Below, one piece after another: positions 1 through 9,784 of a stretch of 64,000 bases of DNA. Position 1 is the first letter of the stretch. Every line of letters starts with the position of its first letter. The DNA comes from Nonomuraea helvata (GTDB lineage: Bacteria; Actinomycetota; Actinomycetes; Streptosporangiales; Streptosporangiaceae), in assembly GCF_039535785.1 (NCBI RefSeq), contig NZ_BAAAXV010000002.1, positions 248,001-312,000 of the forward strand, read 5' to 3'. The notes below the pieces were generated by a model. That model searched no databases. It worked only from the letters and a program-made list of their open reading frames with translations, and was not told the origin of the DNA. Both the position numbers and the translations under genes were made by a program.

Positions 1-1
1 G

Positions 2-709
2 CCCAGCATCCGCGCCCAGTTCCCCGAGTTGGCTGAAAGTGCTGCCCGCGACCAGATGTCCTACCTGGGCTTCCTGGCCGAACTGCTGATGGCCGAGTGC
101 GATGACCGCGCCCGCCGCCGCTCCGAACGGCGCATCAAGGCCGCCCAGTTCCCCCGCGACAAGTCCCTGCGCGCCTTCGACTTCGATGCCAACCCCAACA
201 TCGACCCCGCCACCATTCACACCCTCGCCACTTGCGAGTGGGTCAAGAAAGGCCAGCCGCTCTGCCTCATCGGCGACTCCGGCACCGGCAAGTCCCACCT
301 GCTCATCGCCCTCGGCACCGAAGCCGCGATGAAGGGCTACCGGGTCCGCTACACCCTCGCCACGAAACTCGTGAACGAACTGGTCGAGGCCGCCGACGAC
401 AAGATCTTGGCCAAGACCGTTGCCCGCTACGGACGCGTTGACCTGCTCTGCATCGACGAACTCGGCTACATGGAGCTCGACCGGCACGGCGCTGAACTCC
501 TCTTCCAGGTCCTCACCGAACGCGAGGAGAAGAACAGCGTCGCCATCGCCTCCAACGAGTCGTTCTCAGGCTGGACCCGCACCTTCACCGACCCGCGCCT
601 CTGCGCCGCGATCGTCGACCGCCTCACCTTCGCCGGCAACATCATCGAGACCGGCACGGACTCCTACCGTCTCGCCCAAACCCGAGCCAGAGCCGAACGA
701 GCCAGCTGA
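2..709 (+). CDS. istB: IS21-family helper ATPase IstB, 5' end outside the window
   Basis: AAA+ ATPase that helps the IS21 transposase (IstA) choose and bind target DNA. The reading frame is open from base 2 and already encodes recognisable IstB sequence before the first in-window start (a TTG at 29), so the true start lies upstream and istA should lie there too. A Walker A motif GDSGTGKSH is visible about 90 residues in, followed by a Walker B-like stretch (LLCIDELGY) and the usual C-terminal GNIIETGTDSYRLA. The stop at 709 is the normal family end, so only the N terminus is missing. Its last 43 codons are repeated at 1718-1844. Family assignment is firm; whether the whole element is functional cannot be seen here. 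Confidence 0.9.
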   Translation, partial: PSIRAQFPELAESAARDQMSYLGFLAELLMAECDDRARRRSERRIKAAQFPRDKSLRAFDFDANPNIDPATIHTLATCEWVKKGQPLCLIGDSGTGKSHLLIALGTEAAMKGYRVRYTLATKLVNELVEAADDKILAKTVARYGRVDLLCIDELGYMELDRHGAELLFQVLTEREEKNSVAIASNESFSGWTRTFTDPRLCAAIVDRLTFAGNIIETGTDSYRLAQTRARAERAS

Positions 710-819
710 CCCAGCTCACTCAGCGTCACCAGAGCTATGCCCCGCCCGCCGGAGCATGGCTCTCATTTTCACCGACACTCCAGGCCCAGTTGATCACCAA
801 GGTCCACCTACATAGCCAC
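583..819 (+). repeat. IS21 3'-end direct repeat, copy 1
   Basis: This is the end of istB plus about 110 bases beyond its stop, nearly identical and in the same orientation to 1718-1987. It has only one TGGCTCTC box in the terminal region where copy 2 has three; a block of about 33 bases present at 1937-1969 is missing here. Multiple terminal repeats are typical of IS21 ends, so copy 1 looks like an end that lost two repeat units. Confidence 0.8.
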
Positions 820-908
820 TCGCCGGCAACCGGTTCGTCGACCCGAGAGGAGCCGTCCTTTCATGCCCCCGGAGGGACGGGACAGGGCGAACGTTGCCTG
901 ATTCGGCA

Positions 909-1562
909 CTAGACCTGGGTGGCCAGTGGCAGGCGAGCACGCAGTTCGGTCATGCCGGGGCCCGACAGGCGTGTCAGGGCGGCACTTCGTCCATTCAGCA
1001 ACAGGAGGATCGCCGCGATGGAACCCTCAACTCTCTGTCCTTGTCCCACGGACCAGGCATAGTCGGTGGCCGCGAACTCGAGTCCGTTCAACTCCTGACG
1101 GGCATGAAAGGACCATCCCATGGTGAAGGGCCATCTCATGGTCCAGATCCGGGTTGCGGAGAAAGCCGCGGCCCGCACCGGCATTGGGCGATCTCGTCCG
1201 AGAGGGATGGCAATGTCCTGCCCGTGGACGAGGATGTCCAGGAGCGGCTGCCCGCCGGGCGCCTTCCTGCGGGAGCCCACCATGCCCCGCAACAGGGCAC
1301 TGATCTGGTGCACGGGCAACTCGGCTTGCCGTACGGCGGTGTCGTGAAGCATGCGGTTGATATCTCCGCGGACCTTCAGCAGCTCACGCGCCGCCTGCCC
1401 GACACCCATATGGGCAAGGGTCAGGTGGGCGGCGACGTCGCGCACCCGCCAGCCCGAGCACAGGGATGCGACCTCCCATTCCTGGTCGGAGAGGTCGTCA
1501 AGAAGGTCCGCGAGAGTGGACCGCTCGTGATCGATCGCCAGCCATATCTCATCCCGGTTCAT
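909..1562 (-). CDS. Mycothiol-dependent maleylpyruvate isomerase-family (DinB-fold) protein
   Basis: Predicted DinB/MDMPI-fold enzyme of about 217 residues; family members are metal- and often mycothiol-dependent isomerases or S-transferases in the cytoplasm. Visible family features are the N-terminal CSGWRVRDVAAHL segment with its metal-ligand histidine and the LVHGQDIAIPLG motif with the second ligand region. I chose the ATG at 1562 because AGGAGG sits five bases upstream; a start at 1583 has no ribosome site. The gene stands alone on the minus strand between two same-orientation copies of an IS21 end, so it may be cargo moved or isolated by IS recombination. The exact substrate cannot be read from the sequence. 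Confidence 0.8.
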   Translation of the reverse strand: MNRDEIWLAIDHERSTLADLLDDLSDQEWEVASLCSGWRVRDVAAHLTLAHMGVGQAARELLKVRGDINRMLHDTAVRQAELPVHQISALLRGMVGSRRKAPGGQPLLDILVHGQDIAIPLGRDRPMPVRAAAFSATRIWTMRWPFTMGWSFHARQELNGLEFAATDYAWSVGQGQRVEGSIAAILLLLNGRSAALTRLSGPGMTELRARLPLATQV

Positions 1563-1717
1563 CTCGGCCTCCTGCCGACGCACCCGAAAACTCAGTGCGG
1601 TTATTCAACTCCTTTGGTATGCCGCTTCTGCCTTCGGGGTTCCGGCAGCAATCGCGGAAAATCCAACGAACCTTCTCTAACCTGGCTCTTCACACAAGGC
1701 GCGGTCAGCGCGCCCCG

Positions 1718-1987
1718 CTTCACCGACCCGCGCCTCTGCTCCGCGATCGTCGACCGCCTCACCTTCGCCGGCAACATCATCGAGACCGGCACGGACTCCT
1801 ACCGTCTCGCCCAAACCCGAGCCAGAGCCGAACAAGCCAGCTGACCCAACTCACTCAGCGTCACCAGAGCCATGCCCCGCCCGCCGGAGCATGGCTCTCA
1901 TTTTCACCGACACTCCAGGCCCAGTTGATCACCAAGTGGCTCTCAAACTGACCGACATCTGGCTCTCGGATCCACCTACATAGCCAC
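1718..1987 (+). repeat. IS21 3'-end direct repeat, copy 2, with istB C-terminal fragment
   Basis: Bases 1718-1844 encode the last 43 residues of IstB (from FTDPRLCSAIVDRLTF to the stop) with no 5' part, followed by the terminal region ending TAGCCAC at 1987. TGGCTCTC occurs at about 1890, 1937 and 1961, which looks like the multiple terminal transposase sites of an IS21 end. The IS256 element begins only about 15 bases further on. The upstream junction at 1717/1718 cuts the gene mid-sequence, so this is a truncated relic. Confidence 0.8.
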
Positions 1988-2002
1988 GTAGGCGTCCGCG
2001 TC

Positions 2003-3407
<1,405 letters not shown>

Positions 3408-3659
3408 TCCCAGGGGCACGCGGGCATCCCCAAGTGCGGTTCGCGTCATCGGCGTTCGGCTCGACGGCGGGCGATGAACGGTCTGTGTGCCTCGATCGGC
3501 TCCGCCGGGTAGACAGCTCACGGCATCGTCGGAGCTTGGGACTGTCTGAATACCTCGCCATGTGAGGACCTGTGTGGCTTGGGGCTGGTGGTCGTGATGG
3601 TCACGTGTCGATCCGCAGAGCGGTGATGAGGGCTGTCAGCTTCTCGGCCGTGAACGACC
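3408..3659. other. Intergenic stretch between IS256 and the IS605-type element, no gene seen
   Basis: Short open frames occur on both strands, but none resembles a known protein or has a convincing ribosome site. The right end of the IS605-type element probably lies in the rightmost part. The stretch may be leftover host DNA from around the murJ-like gene. Confidence 0.4.
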
Positions 3660-3673
3660 GAGCTTGCAGCTCC

Positions 3674-3698
3674 TCGCCGTCGATGGCTTCGACGGCGA
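3674..3698 (-). repeat. Perfect 10-bp hairpin downstream of tnpB
   Basis: TCGCCGTCGA and its exact reverse complement TCGACGGCGA are separated by five bases, starting nine bases past the tnpB stop. In IS605-type elements such imperfect or perfect hairpins near the right end are recognised by TnpA, and this region also gives rise to the guide RNA of TnpB. Confidence 0.6.
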
Positions 3699-3706
3699 AG
3701 TCCACG

Positions 3707-4858
3707 TCAGGCAGCGTGACTCACTGCCCAGCCCGCCACACCGCGTGAGGCGATGTTGCGGGCTGCGTTGACGTCGGCGTGCTCAGCGAAGCCGCACGAC
3801 GTACATGAGAAGGTTTCCTGGTCGGGCCGGTTGTTCTTGTCCACGTGCCCGCAGGCCGAGCACTGCTGGCTGGTGTAGGACGGGTCGACGTGGATGATGG
3901 CGACCCCGGCCCGGGCCGCCTTGTAGGAGATGAAGCTCCCGAGTTGGTGGAAGCTCCACGCATGCAGCGTGACCCGCTGGGGCTTGCGAAGCCGTACCCG
4001 GTCGCGGATGCCTTGGAGGTCTTCCAGGGCGATCCCTTGTCCGGTGCGTTCTGCCTCGGTCACGATCTGCTTGGCGATGACATGATTGGTGTTGGCGGCG
4101 AAGCGCGCCTCGGCCCGGCGCCGCTTTTTCAGCAGCCGCTTGGCCGATTTGGTGCCTTTGGCCTGCAACCGGCGTCGCAGCTCGCGCCGCCGGTGGCGGA
4201 CTGCGTTCAGTGCCTTGCCGCAATGCCGGGTGCCGGTGCTGGTGGTGGCGATGTTGGCGATGCCCAGGTCCACGCCCAGGAAGCCGTCTGGCAGACTCAC
4301 CGGCCGGTCGGGAAGGTCGCAGGTCGCGATCAGGAACCACATGCCGTCCCGGCAGACCAGGTCGGACTCGCCCTTCCGGTAGGCCGACAGGGTTTTGAGC
4401 TGCTCGGCGGAGGCAGTGAACGTCAGGTCTTTCAGCCTCCCGGCAACCGTCCAGATCGACACCGTCCGCGCGTCGATCTGCCAGGACAAACATCGGTCAT
4501 CGAAGGGCTGAGCGGCCTCGGAACGGAAGACGATCGGCTTGGATTCGGCTTTGAGGCGTCGCGCTGAGCCCGGCTTGCCCAGGTTCCCGGCCCGCAGGTT
4601 GGCGTGCAGGACGGCGTAGGCGTCGGCGACCTTTTTGATGACGTGCTGAGCGGCCTGGGCGGCCAGCCCGTAGTGGTCTTTGATGCTCGTGTAGGCGTGC
4701 TTGCGCAGGTCGTAGTTGCGGAAGACCCGCTGATCGTAGGCCAGCGTGGAGACCTGGCAGGCTGCTGCGTTGACCGCGCGCAGGGTCGCCTCCAGCGCCG
4801 CCGCCTGCTCGGGCGTCGGCAGGAGTCGCACCTGCACCACCAGCTTCATATCGAACAC
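3707..4858 (-). CDS. tnpB: TnpB, RNA-guided endonuclease of an IS605-type element
   Basis: TnpB is a compact RuvC-type nuclease guided by a transposon-encoded omega-RNA; it cuts the empty donor site and favours element retention. At 383 residues it is near the family norm. The split RuvC site is intact: D197 (LGVDLGIAN), E279 (IALEDLQGI) and D362 (HADVNAARNI). A four-cysteine zinc ribbon lies between them (CSAC at 333-336, CTSC at 352-355). The start codon is only 15 bases from that of divergent tnpA, so the two promoters must overlap or one mRNA is nearly leaderless; ATG 4849 is an alternative start. No inactivating change is visible. Confidence 0.93.
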   Translation of the reverse strand: MFDMKLVVQVRLLPTPEQAAALEATLRAVNAAACQVSTLAYDQRVFRNYDLRKHAYTSIKDHYGLAAQAAQHVIKKVADAYAVLHANLRAGNLGKPGSARRLKAESKPIVFRSEAAQPFDDRCLSWQIDARTVSIWTVAGRLKDLTFTASAEQLKTLSAYRKGESDLVCRDGMWFLIATCDLPDRPVSLPDGFLGVDLGIANIATTSTGTRHCGKALNAVRHRRRELRRRLQAKGTKSAKRLLKKRRRAEARFAANTNHVIAKQIVTEAERTGQGIALEDLQGIRDRVRLRKPQRVTLHAWSFHQLGSFISYKAARAGVAIIHVDPSYTSQQCSACGHVDKNNRPDQETFSCTSCGFAEHADVNAARNIASRGVAGWAVSHAA

Positions 4859-4873
4859 ACTAACATTTGGCCT

Positions 4874-5302
4874 ATGTCACCGCGATGGGAACCCCATCCC
4901 GATATCCGGCGTGGGCGCACCGTCGTCTACACCCTGCATGCCCATTTGGTCTTCACACCCAAATATCGGCGTGGAGTGTTCACCGACGAACTTCTGCGCC
5001 GCTGTGAAGAAATCATGATCGAGGTATGCGACAGCTTCGGCGCCGAACTGGTCGAGTTCAACGGCGAGCACGACCATGTCCACTTGCTGGTTCACTACCC
5101 GCCCAAGGTCGCGCTCTCCACCTTGGTCAACTCTCTCAAAGGCGTCTCGGCCCGGCTGCTGCGCAAGGAGTACAGCGCTCATGTCCGCCGCTATCTCTGG
5201 GGCGGCCACTTCTGGTCGCCCAGCTACTTCGCCGCCTCCTGCGGAGGCGCACCCCTGTCGATCATCAAGGAGTACATCGAGAATCAGAAGCGACCAGGCT
5301 GA
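4874..5302 (+). CDS. tnpA: TnpA, Y1 HUH single-strand transposase (IS200/IS605 family)
   Basis: Catalyses excision and insertion of the element as single-stranded DNA. The 142-residue protein has the HUH metal-binding motif in EHDHVHLLV and the nucleophilic tyrosine in KEYIENQK near the C terminus, both in the expected order and spacing. I chose ATG 4874 (MSPRWEPHP); the open frame extends upstream to 4604, but that part is antisense to tnpB and is not TnpA-like. It is divergent from tnpB. The murJ-derived frame runs antisense through this gene. Confidence 0.92.
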   Translation: MSPRWEPHPDIRRGRTVVYTLHAHLVFTPKYRRGVFTDELLRRCEEIMIEVCDSFGAELVEFNGEHDHVHLLVHYPPKVALSTLVNSLKGVSARLLRKEYSAHVRRYLWGGHFWSPSYFAASCGGAPLSIIKEYIENQKRPG

Positions 5303-6967
5303 GCCGCTCACGCGAAGCCAGCCGTCACGGCACCGCTCGGGCCTGGGGCCCTCCCGCGCTGTCGTTTCCTCCCGGGCGTAAACGCCCGGGGTTCCACGCC
5401 AGATCCTGCTGAACTCGGATATGCGGAGGACTCGCGCGGCCAGGGCGTAGAGGCCGACTCCGATCACGGCTGCGGTGCAGACGGTGATGAGCGAGCCGGC
5501 CCAGTCCGTCCCGACAGCGGTGCCAAGGACGTGGTTGATGATGGACGCGGCGAGGCCCGCGACGATCGCTGCGGCGAGTATCCGGGTGTGGGTGTTGAGC
5601 AGGCGGTGTCCGTCGACTCTGCCGATCCGGCGGCGCAGCAGCTGAGCCGTGAGGAGTAGCCCTGCGGTGTAGGCGATGGCGGAGCAAGCCGCAAGGGCGA
5701 CGATCAGGTTCGGTCCGGGCGCGAGCTGTGCGGCGGCCAGGCAGGTGGCGATGGTGACGGCGGAGACGCCGACGCTCAGTAGCGCTGGGGTGCGGGTGTC
5801 TCCGAGGGCGTAGAAGACCCGCAACATGATCTGGTAGCCGGCGAAGGGGACGAGGGCGAGGCCGTAGGCGGCGAGCACCGAGCCGGTGAGATGGGCGGCG
5901 GCGGGCGAGGCGTTGCCGTGAGCGAACAGCACGGTGGTCAACTGCGGGCCGAGCACGATGAGGGCTGCGGCGATGGGGACCAGGGCCACGCCGGTGAGCC
6001 GCAGGCTCTGGGATAGATCGGCGGTGACCTGGGCGAGGTCACGATCGGCCGCTGCCCGGCTCATCCTGGGCAGGACCGCGGTGATGACGGTGACCGCGAT
6101 GACAGCGTAGGGCAGTTGGAACAGGGTGTAGGCGTTGGAGTAGACGCTGACGGCGCCGGGCCCGGCCTGCGAGGCGAGCCGGGTGATCACGATGAACCCG
6201 GCCTGGGCGGCGGCGACGGATGCGACGGTCCATCCGGCCAGGGTGACGATGCGACGGACTCCGATGCCTCGCGGGTCGGCGCGCAGCCGAAGCCGGAATC
6301 CGGTCCGCCGGCTGACCACTGCGAGCACGATCATCTGGGCGGCGACCCCGGCGCTGGTGCCGATCGACAGCAGCAGCGTCTGAACGTGAGTCAGCGTCTC
6401 CAACTCTCCGGTGCCGCCGATCAGCAGGAAGACCGACGCGGTGGCGATGACGACAAGGTTGTTGGCCACCGGCGCCCACATGGGCGAGATGAAGCGGCTG
6501 CGTGCGTTGAGGATCGCGGCCAGGGTCGCGCTCACTGCGTAGAACAGGATCTGGGGCATGAAGTACCGGGTGAAGACGACTGCCAGATGCCGTTGGTCGG
6601 GGCTGAAGCCGGGAACGTAGAGGTCCACGATGAACGGCGCGGCGATGATCGTCACGATCACTACGGCCCCAAGACCGTAGACCACCAAGGACAGCAGCCG
6701 CTGGGCGAACAGTTCGTCGTCGACGTCTCCGTCAGCGGCCGTACGAACCAGCAGCGGAACGAGCACGCTCGCGAGCGCGCCGCCGAAGACGAGCTCATAG
6801 ACGGTGTTGGGGGTGACATTCGCCGCGGTGTAGGCGTCCAGCAACCGGCTGCCCAGCCCGAGCGCGGCGACCAGCGCCAATGTGCGGGCAAAGCCGGTGG
6901 CCCTCGAGACGACAGTGGCGATCGCCATCGCCCGGCCCGTCCGCATGAGCCTTGGTTGATCAGGCAT
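4877..6967 (-). CDS. murJ: MurJ-like lipid II flippase, 3' end replaced by IS605-type sequence
   Basis: MATE/MOP-superfamily membrane protein of the MurJ (MviN) family, which flips lipid-linked peptidoglycan precursor across the membrane. Roughly residues 1-520 are MurJ-like with about 14 hydrophobic segments and the family N terminus (VSRATGFARTLALV). After ISEFSRIWRG, near 5400, the frame leaves murJ sequence, crosses the IS605-type hairpin and continues about 170 codons antisense through tnpA to a stop at 4877. Only the extreme C terminus seems lost, so the protein might still work with a foreign, non-hydrophobic tail. Start ATG 6967 has AAGGAGAGAG upstream. It lacks the neighbours expected of the housekeeping murJ locus and may be a paralogue. 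Confidence 0.8.
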   Translation of the reverse strand: MPDQPRLMRTGRAMAIATVVSRATGFARTLALVAALGLGSRLLDAYTAANVTPNTVYELVFGGALASVLVPLLVRTAADGDVDDELFAQRLLSLVVYGLGAVVIVTIIAAPFIVDLYVPGFSPDQRHLAVVFTRYFMPQILFYAVSATLAAILNARSRFISPMWAPVANNLVVIATASVFLLIGGTGELETLTHVQTLLLSIGTSAGVAAQMIVLAVVSRRTGFRLRLRADPRGIGVRRIVTLAGWTVASVAAAQAGFIVITRLASQAGPGAVSVYSNAYTLFQLPYAVIAVTVITAVLPRMSRAAADRDLAQVTADLSQSLRLTGVALVPIAAALIVLGPQLTTVLFAHGNASPAAAHLTGSVLAAYGLALVPFAGYQIMLRVFYALGDTRTPALLSVGVSAVTIATCLAAAQLAPGPNLIVALAACSAIAYTAGLLLTAQLLRRRIGRVDGHRLLNTHTRILAAAIVAGLAASIINHVLGTAVGTDWAGSLITVCTAAVIGVGLYALAARVLRISEFSRIWRGTPGVYAREETTAREGPRPERCRDGWLRVSGSAWSLLILDVLLDDRQGCASAGGGEVAGRPEVAAPEIAADMSAVLLAQQPGRDAFERVDQGGERDLGRVVNQQVDMVVLAVELDQFGAEAVAYLDHDFFTAAQKFVGEHSTPIFGCEDQMGMQGVDDGAPTPDIGMGFPSR
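5371..5390 (+). repeat. Perfect 9-bp stem hairpin at the tnpA-side end of the IS605-type element
   Basis: CCCGGGCGTAAACGCCCGGG forms a 9-bp stem with a two-base loop. It lies about 70 bases past the tnpA stop and just before murJ-like coding sequence resumes, as expected for a subterminal TnpA recognition hairpin. Confidence 0.65.
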
Positions 6968-7210
6968 GAGTGCTCTCTCCTTCGTCTGGGGTGACGCGGG
7001 CGGCCCGAGCGCCCGGTGACCGCGGGACCGCTCGCGGGGACGGCGAGGTCACATTCGTCACTGCGGGCCCGCGATCCACGATGGCACCGTTCCTCACATG
7101 CGGCGAAATATGCCTCTTTGGGCGACATTGAGTTGTTTGGGCGGTTTGTCATGAATTACTGTGCATCGGCGCCCCCCCAACCCCTCCTATATGTGCCAAA
7201 GAGGCTTGTC

Positions 7211-8806
7211 ATGGCGATGTCCCGAAATATCAGGAAAAGCTGGGCGGTGGTGGTCGCCATCGTCCTTGCCTTGGCCATGGCGTCCCCGGCGTCCGCCGGC
7301 ACCGTGTCCGCGCCCAAGCGGCCGAACATCATCTTCTTCCTCGTCGACGACATGTCGGCCGAGCTGCTCCAGTACATGGACACCGTCAAGAGCCTCGCCC
7401 ACGACGGCACCACGTTCAGCGACTACTACGTGGCCGACTCGCTCTGCTGCCCGTCACGGGCGACCATGTTCACCGGCGAGTTCCCGCACAACACCGGCGT
7501 GCGCACCAACCAGGGCTACGATCACGGCGGTTACCCGGCGTTCCAGAAGCATGAGGGCAGGACGTACGCCGTCTCCCTGCACCAGGCCGGATACCGTACG
7601 GGCTACCTCGGCAAGTACATCAACGAGTATCCCGCCGGCCGCGGCTACCAGGTGCCGCCGGGCTGGGACGAGTGGCATGTGAGCGCGGCCGGCGGCTACA
7701 ACGAATTCAAGTACCGGCTCACCCACTACATCAAGGAGGAATCGGGCCGCCGGCGGACGACCGACCCCTCGGGGGGCAAGTACCTGGTGGACGAGCTGGG
7801 GCAGCGGGCGGTCGGCTTCATCGAGCGCTCCCGCAAGTACGCCCCGGGCGAGCCGTTCTTCCTCCAGGTCTCCCCCTTCTCGCCGCACAACCGGGTCAAC
7901 GTCAAGCCCGGCGACACGGAGCCGCGCTTCCCGCCCGCGGAGCGCGACCGGCCGAAGGACCGCTTCCCCGGCGGGGAGTTCCCCCACGGCGACTGCGGGG
8001 GTCCCGACTGCAACAGCATCGACGTGGCCTCCCTGCCCACGTTCAACGAGGACACCGCCGACAAGCCCTCCTGGGTACGGCGGGCGCCACTCGACCCGAA
8101 GATCGTCAACCAGCTCCGCGAGGACTTCCGCGACCGGATCCGCATGGTGCAGTCGATCGACGACATGGTGCAGCGCGTCCTGTCCGCGCTGACCGAGCAG
8201 GAGAAGCAGAACACGTACATCGTCTTCACCAGCGACAACGGCTTCCACCTCGGCCAGCACCGCCTGGTGCGCGGCAAGGCCACCGCCTACGACCACGACG
8301 TACGGGTGCCGCTCCTGGTCAGGCGTCCGACCGCCGGGCCGCGCGGCGACTTCGCGACCAGCGCCATCGCCCAGAACGTGGACCTGTTCGCGACCTTCCT
8401 CGACATGGCCGGCGTCGACAAGGCGACGCGTGACAGCCGCGACGGCCGCAGCCTGCTCCCCCTCATCCAGGGCCAGAAGGTCACCGGCTGGCGCGACGCG
8501 GCACTGATCGAGCACGTCAAGCCGACCCCGCACGCGCCCGGCCAGCCCGACCCCGACGCGGACGCCCTCAAGAAGGGCAACTCCCGTCCGCCCACCTACA
8601 ACGCCGTGCGGACCGCCGGGGACCTCTACGTCGAGTACAAGGGGGATCCGACGCCCGAGTACTACAACACCGTCACCGATCCCCGCGAGGAGTCCAACGA
8701 CCCGCGCAACGCCAGAACGGCCGGCCTGAGCAAGGCCCTCGCCGCTCTCGTGAGTTGCGGCAGGCCCGGCGCGATGGACTGCTGGACGGCGGCCCACCTG
8801 CGCTGA
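7211..8806 (+). CDS. Secreted type I sulfatase
   Basis: Arylsulfatase-type hydrolase that removes sulfate esters outside the cell. A signal peptide (about residues 1-29, ending SPASA) precedes RPNIIFFLVDDMS, the family metal-binding start. C79 in LCCPSRATMFTG fits the CxPxR motif oxidised to formylglycine, the catalytic residue. A second metal site is seen in FTSDNGFHLGQHR. Length 531 residues is normal. ATG 7211 was chosen because GAGG lies upstream and the signal peptide begins there; longer frames to 7016 add an unlikely extension. It is divergent from the murJ-like gene. A formylglycine-generating enzyme would be needed in trans. Its substrate is unknown; sulfated polysaccharide would fit the hydrolase theme of the window. 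Confidence 0.9.
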   Translation: MAMSRNIRKSWAVVVAIVLALAMASPASAGTVSAPKRPNIIFFLVDDMSAELLQYMDTVKSLAHDGTTFSDYYVADSLCCPSRATMFTGEFPHNTGVRTNQGYDHGGYPAFQKHEGRTYAVSLHQAGYRTGYLGKYINEYPAGRGYQVPPGWDEWHVSAAGGYNEFKYRLTHYIKEESGRRRTTDPSGGKYLVDELGQRAVGFIERSRKYAPGEPFFLQVSPFSPHNRVNVKPGDTEPRFPPAERDRPKDRFPGGEFPHGDCGGPDCNSIDVASLPTFNEDTADKPSWVRRAPLDPKIVNQLREDFRDRIRMVQSIDDMVQRVLSALTEQEKQNTYIVFTSDNGFHLGQHRLVRGKATAYDHDVRVPLLVRRPTAGPRGDFATSAIAQNVDLFATFLDMAGVDKATRDSRDGRSLLPLIQGQKVTGWRDAALIEHVKPTPHAPGQPDPDADALKKGNSRPPTYNAVRTAGDLYVEYKGDPTPEYYNTVTDPREESNDPRNARTAGLSKALAALVSCGRPGAMDCWTAAHLR

Positions 8807-8936
8807 CTCGCCTCCGGGGACGCCCTGAGAGCCCGCTCATCCAGCCGCGGTCCGCACGGCGGCCAGAACGGCTTGACGGATGATCTTCGATGCACCAGAT
8901 TGTTCGCGTCTTTCAGGACCGTCCCCAAGGAACCCA

Positions 8937-9773
8937 ATGAAGCGAACCATCGTCGGTGTCGTCGTGGTCGCGGGCATGGTGCAGCTCGCCACCACGCCCG
9001 CGCAGGCGGCAGCCAAGATCGACCCGGTCAGGGCGCTCAAGTCCGAGTTGGCCCCTGGCCGGGCCGTCAACGTCCGGTCCACCGTGAAGGTGACCTTCGC
9101 GCGCGACCTCGTCACCACCTCCGACCTGGAGGGCACGATCGGGTTCGGCCCGCGGGGCGCGACCGCGTCCGACGTGGCCCAGACCCTGCGGTACAGCAAG
9201 AAGCTGCTCCGCACCATGATGAGGGCGAACCCGGAGGAGACCGAGGCCCTGCAGGAAGGGCCGGTCAGGATGATCTCCTCGAAGGACGCGAGCTACGTCT
9301 CCGGCCCGGTGGTCGACGCCGCGCTGCCCCAGGGCACGAGCTGGGTGCGCTACGGGCGGACGAAGCTGCCGGCGAGCAATCTGCTGCTCGAGATCCTGGA
9401 GCCCGCCACGCTCAAGACGCTCCTGACCCACCGGAGCTCCTACCGCGACGGGGTGGTGAAGGGATCGATCAAGGCCACCAAGCTCGCCGCGGTCTCCTCC
9501 TCCTTCGCCTCGCGTTTCGGGACGCGCTTCAAGAGCGGCCGCGACGGCAGGATCTCCTACACCCTGTGGCTCGGCCCGACGGGCCTGGTCGAGCGCCTGT
9601 CCGCCAAGGCCGTCCTGCCCCGCGCCAAGGGCTCCGTCCACATCGAGTCGAGCAGCCGGTACTCGGACTGGGGCCGTCAGGTCACCGTCCTCCTGCCTCT
9701 CCGGGGAGACGTGATCGACCGGGAGGAGATCGCGGACGACGTGCCGTACCAGGCCCCGGGGATCTGGAACTAG
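8937..9773 (+). CDS. Secreted LppX/LprG-like protein of unknown function
   Basis: A 278-residue exported protein with a signal peptide ending about residue 25 (TTPAQAAAK). The rest has the rhythm of actinobacterial LppX/LprG or LolA-like proteins: YVSGPVVDAALPQGTSWVRY in the middle and ISYTLWLGPTGLVERL late, where those proteins read out a half-barrel that holds lipids. No lipobox cysteine is present, so it would be soluble or wall-associated. ATG 8937 has AAGGA just upstream; a longer frame to 8880 lacks one. It follows the sulfatase by 130 bases in the same direction, and the two may be co-expressed. The fold assignment is inference. Confidence 0.7.
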   Translation: MKRTIVGVVVVAGMVQLATTPAQAAAKIDPVRALKSELAPGRAVNVRSTVKVTFARDLVTTSDLEGTIGFGPRGATASDVAQTLRYSKKLLRTMMRANPEETEALQEGPVRMISSKDASYVSGPVVDAALPQGTSWVRYGRTKLPASNLLLEILEPATLKTLLTHRSSYRDGVVKGSIKATKLAAVSSSFASRFGTRFKSGRDGRISYTLWLGPTGLVERLSAKAVLPRAKGSVHIESSSRYSDWGRQVTVLLPLRGDVIDREEIADDVPYQAPGIWN

Positions 9774-9784
9774 ACCGACCGTGC

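Larger units (their letters stand above)
3660..5400 (-). mobile_element. IS605-type (IS200/IS605 superfamily) element with divergent tnpA and tnpB
   Basis: Single-strand transposon with tnpB leftward and tnpA rightward, the IS605 arrangement. Instead of terminal inverted repeats it has a perfect subterminal hairpin near each end: stems of 10 bp at 3674-3698 and 9 bp at 5371-5390. Exact ends are estimated, because elements of this family make no target duplication. On the right side it interrupts a murJ-like gene, whose frame runs into the element. A TnpB omega-RNA would be expected over the 3' end of tnpB and the left boundary. Confidence 0.75.

Noticed and set aside
4604..4873. N-terminal extension of tnpA in the open reading frame
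   Set aside because: It is antisense to tnpB and lacks TnpA similarity; the normal family start is at 4874.
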